Assembly (NCBI RefSeq): GCF_019703515.2
Contig: NC_059372.1
Location: 27,827,931 to 27,891,930, forward strand
DNA length: 64,000 bases
Source: Myxocyprinus asiaticus
Lineage: Eukaryota > Chordata > Actinopteri > Cypriniformes > Catostomidae
Direction of reading: 5' to 3'
Shown piece after piece: positions 56,386 to 64,000 of this stretch. The notes below the pieces were generated by a model. It searched no databases, was not told the DNA's origin, and was given only the letters and a program-made list of their open reading frames with translations. Each line of letters begins with the position of its first letter. Positions within the stretch are counted from its first letter, which is position 1. The translations under genes were made by a program, and so were the position numbers.

Positions 56386-59310
56386 ATGATGCGATTTATA
56401 GCAGCTATTTTGGCTCTTTGTCTGAGCCTTTGTGCAGGTAATGTCCTATTTTCGGATATTTGATACAAAAGCAACACCGCCGTTTGTGGCAAATAGCTTT
56501 GTATTTCATGTGTTTGCTGCTGGTCGCAAGCACAATTGAATTGGTTCCGTTTTGATCATGTTTATTAATTTAAATCCCATCTTTATAGTTACTGTAAGCA
56601 GTAGTGTGTTTGAGTTTCCTTTTATTTCAATTCATTCAGCGGTACACTTCTCATACATCCATTCGTTCATTAAAAAGGCTATCGATGGCTTATCTTGTAT
56701 GTTGACTGACACGGAGCTTATTATTCACAATGATTTTAGCAGTGATCAATGTTTTGTCTTTCCAGCTGAGACTTGCACAGACCCCGTCATTTCCCCGTCT
56801 TCATACACGACGACAGATGCGCTCATCTCCTCTGAGACAGTGTTCATTGTTGAGTTGAGTCTGGCGTGTGCAAACGGAGCACAGGTGAGACGTCTGACAG
56901 TTCCTTTACCAGTTACATAAATTCACCGTTTATTAGCACAGAAATATAAAGCTTCTCTTTTGTTTTTAGAGTGTTGCCCTGTATGCAGATGTCAATGGCA
57001 AACAGTTTCCTGTGACCAGAGGCCAAGATGTTGGTAAATACCAGGTAAGTTCCCTCTCCTTTTCTTAAAGTTATTTTTGAACTCTCCTAAAGAAGTCTTG
57101 CAAGACACTTCTTCACATGGAATTAACTGCAACTTCTTTTGTTTAGGTCTCGTGGAGTTTTCCTCACAAGCAGGCCAGCTCAGGCACATACCAGGTTAAA
57201 TTCTTTGATGAGGAGTCTTATAGTACTCTAAGAAAGGTATGGATAATGTGTTGGAAAACAATGGAAAAGTCTGCAGCGGAGACTGTCTGTTTTGCTAATC
57301 ATGCTTATTGAATGGTTTCAGGCTCAGAGAAATAACGAAGACGTTGATGCCATCAAGCCTTTGTTCACTGTCAATGTGGATCACAGGGTAAGTACACATT
57401 TCCATCTGTAATGTCAACAAAAACTTGCAAGACTAATCAGGGATGCAAACTACTTGCATGAAGTCACCTTATCTGAAGCTAATTTGCCCAAATTGTTTGG
57501 AGAAATTTTCAACATTTTTCTTATTTAAATCATTTGAAAGGGTGATTTTAAACACGTAAAAGGCTTTAAAGCTGAATTATGTAACATTTTCAGTGTTAAA
57601 ATACTTCTATCCCAGTTTAACATGCAGAGACAACTATAAGTAAACCATTCATAGGTTCATTTTTTCAAACTGTTAACACTGTTTCTGTGGCACTATAAAA
57701 ATTCCTATTTGTTTTTAGCGATCCGCTTAGACCCGTCCCAGTAATGTTACTCAACCAATGGCGTACACTATCTGACTGTAGATGAGGGGCATATTCAAAA
57801 GGATGTTTTGAAAACATTGGATATTTTTGCAATTCCGTTCGATGGCGCTAGTGTCGCAGAAATTACATACTTCAGTTTTTCATTAGTGCTGTTGGAAGAT
57901 TAAATATTTTTTATTTTTATTATTATTTTTTTCAGTTAATCGCAATTAATCGCAGATTTTGAAAGTGTTGAAATATGACACTATATAATTCCTTTTCTGT
58001 TAAAATGCATTTATTTCCATCTTAGGAAAGAAAACAAAACAATATGTAACAATATAATGCTTTTAACATTTTCCAAACAGAGCCGTCCAATATAAATATA
58101 AATACAATATAAAGATAGAAATGCACTAAAATCGCTACAATTCAAGTAACATTAAACATTTCCCAAAGCCTAATTCAGAGTTTTACTAATTGAAAGAACT
58201 AGTAACCCCATAAGGTAAATGTTCATTGTAATGGGCATTAAATCTCTTAAACCCTCATCCTCCACAATATTAATCATCCGGTAGGCTGTGGCTATCCGCT
58301 TTGTTACAGCAATCGTGAACCCACATTAGATTTGTGTCAGAGCGTCAATTCCAGTCACTTTGAATGCCACATGGAAAGCGCTTGCAGACAAAAACATCCC
58401 ATTATGGGTTTTAGTGATAGCTAAGACTCGACATGCTTCTGTGGTAATTAAAATGCACATTACGTAGGCTGAAATATACCTGATTTCCATAAGTCCCAGT
58501 GTTTTGTACATCAAATAGCGTTAAAAACTCCTTTCTCCATTTTATCACTGACAGGGAAGCGCTGTTGTGTGTGTGCAGAGTTTCTTTTATTTACTCAGAT
58601 AACAACCTCCTATTGTTATCTGAGTAAATAATTCGCTCTCTTCTCTATCATAGAAGAGAGCGTAACGGCCAACAAGTGTGTTACGACCAAGGAGCTTTAC
58701 AACAGTACCGCCCTTAGAATGTCTGTGGGACTGCTGCATTTATTTTATGCTAAGCTAGGTATAAAGGGCTCTGGTGTGTGTGTTGTGAAGTGTGCGTCAG
58801 TGTAATGACTCCGGGCAGACACATTACAAAGGTTCCGCCCTTCAAAGTGTTTATGCTGTATTAAAAGTAAATGGGTTAATTGCGATCAAGAAATCGCAAT
58901 AATTTTAATTAATCGCATGCATTAACGCGTTAATTCTGACAGCTCTACTTTAAATGCAACAAATAGCTTTAAATACAACAAACAAATCAACAGAAATTAA
59001 ACATTTGGAACACCTGCTCTGACTTTCTCACTTTTTGCATCCCTGAATTATAGAACAGTAAGGATCAGAGCCAAGAAAAAAATTCCACTTCAAAATGTAT
59101 ATAACTACACAACAATGTATTATTACAAAGTCAATAATTTTTTGCTTATTTTATGTTATTTCTTGCTCATCTTTTGATCCTTTTCAATGTATTTATGAAT
59201 TACAGGGTGCATGGAGTGGTCCCTGGGTGTCCACAGAGGTCTTGGCTGCACTGATCGGCATTGTGGTGTACTACGTGGCCTACAGCACCAAAAGTGCCAT
59301 CCAGGCTTAA
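56386..59310 (+). CDS. ssr4: ssr4, translocon-associated protein subunit delta (TRAP-delta)
   Basis: Subunit of the ER TRAP complex, which sits at the Sec61 channel and assists translocation and N-glycosylation. Exons 56386-56437, 56766-56884, 56970-57044, 57147-57236, 57322-57387, 59206-59310 (stop TAA 59308) give 168 aa against 173 in human. A signal peptide starts [17 protein letters not shown] and is probably cut before ETCTDP. The lumenal domain has two cysteines (ETC and SLACANG) that can pair. A single transmembrane helix ([15 protein letters not shown]) is followed by a very short cytosolic tail STKSAIQA. All junctions are phase 0 or 1 with clean GT/AG. Intron 5 (1.8 kb) carries a probable hAT-like repeat. 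No frame damage; this looks like a working housekeeping gene. Confidence 0.96.
57890..58950. mobile_element. probable hAT-like element in ssr4 intron 5
   Basis: AGTTAATCGCAATTAATCGC near 57935 and AATTAATCGCATGCATTAAC then GCGTTAATTCTGACAGCTC near 58910-58945 are the kind of ends seen in fish hAT elements. No transposase found. Exact borders unclear. Confidence 0.4.
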
Positions 59311-59527
59311 AATCACTAATACCGTAGAGGAGATGAGAAGTCTATATGTATATATATGTATGTGTATATGTAACAAAAACTGTCAAGAATTTAAAACTTA
59401 CGTATTTTACATCTGTGCTATTAATTTGAAACCTCAGAAGAACAAAGACTGAGATGAATTATGTGTAATTTATCATCGTGGTCCAGTTCTGTATTTTGAA
59501 ATGTCAATGAAATTAATTGAATATGGG

Positions 59528-59533
59528 AATAAA
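59528..59533 (+). terminator. ssr4 polyadenylation signal AATAAA
   Basis: Canonical AATAAA about 220 bases after the ssr4 stop codon, followed by T-rich sequence. Confidence 0.7.
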
Positions 59534-59573
59534 TGACTTTTTTGGAAATGTTTCAGATTTTTTTATCGTAAAT

Positions 59574-60047
59574 TTAAAGGGATAGTTCACCCAAAAAGAT
59601 TTTTAGAAGAATATCTCAGCTCTGTAAGTCCATACAATGCAAGTGAATGGTGACCAGAACTTTGAAGCTGCAAAAATCACAAAGGCAGCATAAAAGTAAT
59701 CCATACTACTCCAGTGGTTATATCCATATATTCAGAAGCAGTATGATAGGTGTCCTGTTTTTGGAATATTGAGCTGTTTCTCACCTACTGTAAATTGATT
59801 GCATTGCTTCAGAAGATGTATATTAAACCACTGGAGTCATATGGATTACTTTTATGCTGCCTTTGTGATTTCTGGAGCTTCAAAGTTCTGGTCACCATTC
59901 ACTTGCATTGAAAAGATCTACAGAGTTTAGATATTCTTCTAAAAATCTTTGTGTTCGGCATAAGAAGAAAGTCATACACATCTGGGATGGCATGAGGGTG
60001 AGTAAATGATGAGAGAATTCTTATTTTTGGGTGAACTATCCCTTTAA
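59574..60047. mobile_element. MITE, family C copy 4
   Basis: Ends TTTAAAGGGATAGTTCACCC and GGGTGAACTATCCCTTTAA. The two halves mirror each other (CCATACTACTCCAGTGG against CCACTGGAGTCATATGG). Confidence 0.87.
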
Positions 60048-60323
60048 GTTTTAGTTACCACTCAACCTATCGGCATTGTGAAATTAGATCAAACAGTTTA
60101 GTTTAACTATGAATGACTGTTGTTAAATACTGATTCATAGTCCTGTTTAATCAGGGGCATAGCTAATGGGGTGAAAGGCGGTAAAACTATTTTAGGGGCT
60201 TACAGGACCAGGTGGGCCTACAACAAATATTAAACTACTTTTAATATGAAAGGGTCCAGACAAAAATACAGTCAGGACACCCAGAATTCCTTGCTATGGC
60301 CCTGTATTTAATGATATACAATA

Positions 60324-60354
<31 letters not shown>

Positions 60355-60356
60355 AA
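60048..60356. other. intergenic with (TA)n(CA)n
   Basis: Compound microsatellite at 60325-60355 abuts the next Tc1 element. Confidence 0.6.
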
Positions 60357-62112
60357 CACTGGCGGCCAAAAGTTTGGAGTAATGTACAGATTTTGATGTC
60401 TCGGAAGGAAATTGGTACTTTAATTCACCAAAGTGGCATTCAACTGATCACAAAGTATAGTCAGGACATTACTGATGTAAAAAACAGCACCATCACTATT
60501 TGAAAAAAAGTCATTTTTGATCAAATATAAACAGGCCCCATTTCCAGCAGCCATCACTCCCAACATTTTATCCTTGAGTAATCATGCTAAATTGCTAATT
60601 TGGTACAAGAAAATCACTTGCCATTATATCAAACACAGTTGAAAGCTATTTGGTTTGTTAAATGAAGCTTAATATTGTCTTTGTGTTTGTTTTTGAGTTG
60701 CCACAGTATGCAATAGACTGACATGTCTTTAGAATCAGAATCAGCTTTATTGTCAAGTATACTTACACATACAAGGAATTTGTCTTGGTGACAGGAGCTT
60801 CCAGTGTAAAACAATACAAAAACAGCAGCAAGACAGAGACAATAATAAAAAATAGTTATACACATACGTGCATACACACACATACATACACACATACACA
60901 TACGTAGTGCAATCTAATACAAATCTGTTATGTACAGTGCACATTTTTTTAAAAGTTTTTTTCTCCAGAGGAATGAAATGGCAGAAGAGGTTGGATGTGT
61001 TGGATAAATATAAAAAAGACTAAACTGTGTATTGCACATAGTTATTGCTCAATGGGGCAATTTAACTGTTGATGAGATGGATAGTCTTCATGTTGACTGC
61101 ATCATCCACAGACCCGTTTGTTCGATAAGCAAATTGAAGGGGATCTAGAAATGGTCCAGTGATGTTCTTCAGGTGGGCCAACACCAGTCTCTCAAATGAT
61201 TTCATCACCACAGACGTCAGGGTGACAGGTCTGTAGTCATTAAGTCTACAGACCTGTCGCCCTGGTCGTAAGGTCAATATTAGGTCAAAAATGGCAAAAA
61301 AGAAACAGCTTTCTCTAGAAACTTGTCAGTCAATCACTGTTTTGAGGAATGAAGGCTAAACAATGCTTGAATTTGCAAAGAAAAAAAAAAAAGATTTTGT
61401 ACAAAGGTGTACACTACAGTCTTCAAAGACAAAGGACAACTGGCTCTAACAAGGACAGAAAGAGATGTGGAAGGCCCAGATACAACTAAACAAGAGGATA
61501 TGTACATCAGAGTCTCTAGTTTGAGAAATAGATGCCTCACATGTCCTCAGCTGACAGCTTCATTGAATTCTACCCACTCAACACCAGTTTCATGTACAAC
61601 AGTAAAGAGAAGACTCAGGGGTGCAGGCCTTATGGGAAGGATTGCAAAGAAAAAGCCACTTTTGAAACAAAAAGAAAAGGTTAGAGTGGGCAAAGAAACA
61701 CCGATATTGGACAACAGATAATTGGAAAAGAGAGTTATGAATCTTAACACCATTGAGCTTTTGTGGGGTCAGCTAGACTGTAAGCTGTGTGAGAAGTGAC
61801 CGACAAGACAGCCACATCTATGGCAAGTGCTACAGGAAGTGTGGGGTGAAATGTCACCTGAGTATCTGGACAAACTGATAACTGGAATGCCTAGGATCTG
61901 CAAAGCTGTCACTGCTGCACGTGGAGGATTTTTTGATGAGAACTCTTTGAAGTAGTTTAATTTTTTTTCAAATTATAATAGTAATTTTTCACGTTATTTA
62001 TGTCCTGACTATACATTGTGATCAGTTGAATTCCACTTTGGTGAATAAAAGTACCAATTTCTTTCCATAAAAGCAAAATCTGTACATTATTCCAAACTTT
62101 TGGCCGCCAGTG
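60357..62112 (+). mobile_element. Tc1-like transposon with a nested LINE
   Basis: Ends CACTGGCGGCCAAAAGTTTG and CAAACTTTTGGCCGCCAGTG, exactly inverted over at least 20 bases. Transposase on plus: 61407-61721 (TTVKRRLRGAGLMGRIAKKK) and 61740-61950 (TIELLWGQLD, CKAVTAARGGFFDE), with stops between. A LINE fragment at 60731-61270 splits its 5' part. Confidence 0.88.
60731..61270 (-). mobile_element. LINE fragment with internal deletion, nested in a Tc1
   Basis: The minus strand carries an RT piece (61277-61062: RLNDYRPVTLTSVVMKSFER, LDPLQFAYRTN) joined directly to the 3' UTR and tail (complement of GATTCTGATTCT at 60731). The RT middle and C-terminus found at 8846-9256 are missing. Confidence 0.82.
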
Positions 62113-62166
62113 TATATATATATATTTTTTGTTTGATGTGCTTTCACTCCACTATTTGCATACGTT

Positions 62167-62197
<31 letters not shown>

Positions 62198-62251
62198 GGA
62201 TATTTTATATTTACTTAAGGCAGTTGGGGCAGTTTGGCAGTATATTTGCAT
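62113..62251. other. spacer with poly-T
   Basis: T-run 62166-62189; nothing else. Confidence 0.5.
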
Positions 62252-62361
62252 TAGACCTGCCACAGGAGCTGCTGACACAGTTCTACTCAGCCGTCACTGA
62301 GTCTGTCCTGTGTACATCTATAACTGTCTGGTTTGGTTCAGCTACCAAATCAGAGAGAAGG
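62252..62361 (+). mobile_element. small LINE fragment
   Basis: Matches 9087-9175 (CTGCCACAGGAGCTGCTGA, GTCTGGTTTGGTTCAGCTAC). Cut by the gypsy LTR at 62362. Confidence 0.75.
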
Positions 62362-62690
62362 TGTAACAGAGTTCGTACTTTCAGGGCAAAGTCAGGAGGC
62401 AGTGGAAACACTCAACGTGAGTATTTTATTACTCTTCAGCGTGGTTCACAAAACTCAAACAAAAGGGCACTCAGTGGCCAAGTAATCACACACAAACGAG
62501 ACAATAATTCTTGTCACACACACAGGAACAGTCTCTCTCTGGTCTCTCTCTTTTTCCCGACTGATGCGCTTGTCAGCCTTTTCAGGTCTCCCTCCGGCAT
62601 CACTATAATGAGAGACAGGTGTTAATGATAATGACAGCCCAGGTGACAAGTCTTACCGCTCTCCTTCTCCAGCAGACAGACGCACATCCA
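62362..62690 (-). mobile_element. 3' LTR of a Ty3/gypsy element
   Basis: The plus strand starts TGTAACAGAGTTCG and ends CACATCCA (TG...CA). Immediately inside is a purine tract on the minus strand (complement of CCCCCCC at 62693-62699), the expected polypurine tract. The 5-base flank is GAAGG (62357-62361); its partner lies beyond the window. Confidence 0.75.
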
Positions 62691-64000
62691 TGCCCCCCCA
62701 TTTCTGGAGCAAAATTCAGCCACAGCCATCTCGGTCTGTGGATCACCTCGAATTTAAACGGCTGAAGTGCCAGGTACCACTGGGTGATCCGCACGTTGGT
62801 ATCTTACATGTGGAGGAGCCATTGGAGTGGGATGTGATCTCAGCAGAGGGTGAAGGCCCACCATAGCAGGTAGTAGTAGAGGGTTAGGACAGCCCACTTA
62901 ATCGCAAGACACTCCTTCTCGATGTTACTGTACTTTGTCTCCCTCAAGGAGAACTTATGAACAGTACCGGCCGTTCCTCCCCTCCCAACTCCTGCGAGAG
63001 AACCACCCCCAGCCCCCTGTCGGATGCATCCATCTGCAAAATAAAGGGGAGAGAGAAGTTAAGAGTATGTAAAAGCGGCCCCCCACAAAGCACAGACTTT
63101 ACTTTTAGGAAAGCCTGTTGGAACGACTCCATCCACTGGACTGGATCGGGGGCCCCCTTTCTTGCAAGATCAGTCAACAGGCTGGTGACGTCAGAGTAAC
63201 TAGGCACAAACCTTCGGTAGTAGCCAGCCAGCCCCAGAAACTGTCTTACCTCCTTTTTGGTCTTGGGCCTCGGGCAGGTCACGATCGCTGCGGTTTTGTT
63301 AACCTGGGGTCACACCTGCCCGTGACCCAAGTGGAACACCGGACCGAACTTACATCCCCCAGTTGTGCACTTCTTAGGGTTGGCCGTGAGTCCCGTCTAT
63401 CGCAGCAATCTCAGGACAGATCTCAGATGTTGCATGTGCCACCACCAGTCAGTACTATAAATAATAATATCATCTAAATATGCAGCGCCATATGCTGTAT
63501 GTGGTCTGAGAATTTTGTCCATGAGATGCTGAAACGTGGCCGGGGCCCTGATCAAACTGAACAGAAGAGTCACAAATTGGTGTAAGCCGAACAGTGTGGA
63601 AAAATCAGTTTTTTCTCGGGAGACTGGAGTTAAAGGGATCTGCCAATAACCCTTTGTTAAGTCCAGTGTCGATAAAATTGAGCTGCGCCCAACCGATCTA
63701 GCAACTCGTCAATCCGAGGCATTGGGTACTTGTCAAATTTGGACACTGCATTCACTTTGCGATAGTCTACACAGAACCGGACCTTCCGTCACTCTTGACA
63801 GAATCACCAGGCTAGCCCAATCGCTGTGCGATTCTTCCATTACGCCCATCTCAAGCATTACCTCTAATTCTTCCTGAACAACCCTTTTCTTGTGTTCAGG
63901 AAGGTGATAGTGGCGGCTACGAACCACCACCACCGGGGTGGTCTCGATATGGTGTTCTATGAGGTTCGTGCAACCGGGGAGAGGCAAGAACATATCCGCG
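62691..64000 (-). mobile_element. Ty3/gypsy retrotransposon pol (reverse transcriptase and RNase H), partial and broken
   Basis: Minus strand, reading from 64000 leftwards. The N-terminal RT part (63993-63733) has HHIETTPVVVVRSRHY and ESHSDWASLV. The catalytic YLDD motif is at about 63480-63454. The RT/RNase H connection and RNase H start (63282-62944) have KKEVRQFLGLAGYYRRFVPS and ILQMDASDRGLG. The RNase H end (62794-62720) has WYLALQPFKFEVIHRP. Several frameshifts and stops; not functional. Coding ends right at the polypurine tract and LTR, with no integrase after RNase H. The element continues past the window. Confidence 0.85.

Overview
The window is nuclear DNA from a bony fish, most likely a cyprinid (carp or minnow relative). 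Four intron-containing vertebrate genes, all on the + strand, sit in a dense crowd of fish transposons. Those include Tc1/mariner elements with TA duplications, tRNA-derived SINEs of the cyprinid type, an L1-like LINE, a second LINE with the usual fish 3' tail, many MITEs and Ty3/gypsy LTRs. I have no outgroup, so 'cyprinid' is an inference from the repeat families.

Genes, left to right: (1) the 3' half of arhgap4 (RhoGAP plus SH3 plus C-terminal tail, 5305-15983; 5' exons not recognised here and probably upstream of the window); (2) a caveolin-2-like gene in three coding exons (22315-24651, 175 aa); (3) ikbkg/NEMO in 14 coding exons (29347-40312, about 606 aa in my model, with the UBAN/CoZi segment and C-terminal zinc finger); (4) ssr4, the TRAP-delta translocon subunit, in six exons (56386-59310, 168 aa). 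ARHGAP4, IKBKG and SSR4 all lie in human Xq28, so this is a conserved neighbourhood; the caveolin-2-like gene is an addition relative to human Xq28. Every exon was read by me from splice sites and frame continuity. The exon phases close without a stop in all four genes.

Transposon regions: 1-2073 holds a DNA-transposon fragment, a MITE and a fold-back Tc1-like element split by a solo LTR. The arhgap4 introns carry MITEs, SINEs and a truncated LINE. 17.6-22.2 kb holds two nearly complete but dead Tc1 elements. 24.8-27.4 kb holds a SINE, a TA-flanked MITE and a LINE tail. The ikbkg introns hold SINEs, a 67-bp tandem repeat, a solo LTR and a 1.1-kb DNA transposon. 41-50.6 kb is a mosaic of MITE, solo LTR, hAT-like fragment and a decayed L1 with both ORFs. 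51-56 kb holds MITEs and a Tc1 with a foreign insert. 60.3-62.1 kb is a Tc1 carrying a nested LINE. 62.4-64.0 kb is the 3' end of a Ty3/gypsy element on the minus strand, continuing past the window.

The genes do not form an operon-like unit. Functionally they cover Rho signalling, caveolae, NF-kB signalling and ER translocation. The items I rate highest are the optineurin-like middle section of this NEMO, a perfect kB motif in its presumed promoter, paired TGACGTG cores in the ssr4 promoter, the fold-back element whose two arms both encode a transposase DNA-binding half, a shared active-site change in two L1 copies, and the apparent integrase-before-RT order of the gypsy element. I did not find a clearly new biological system.
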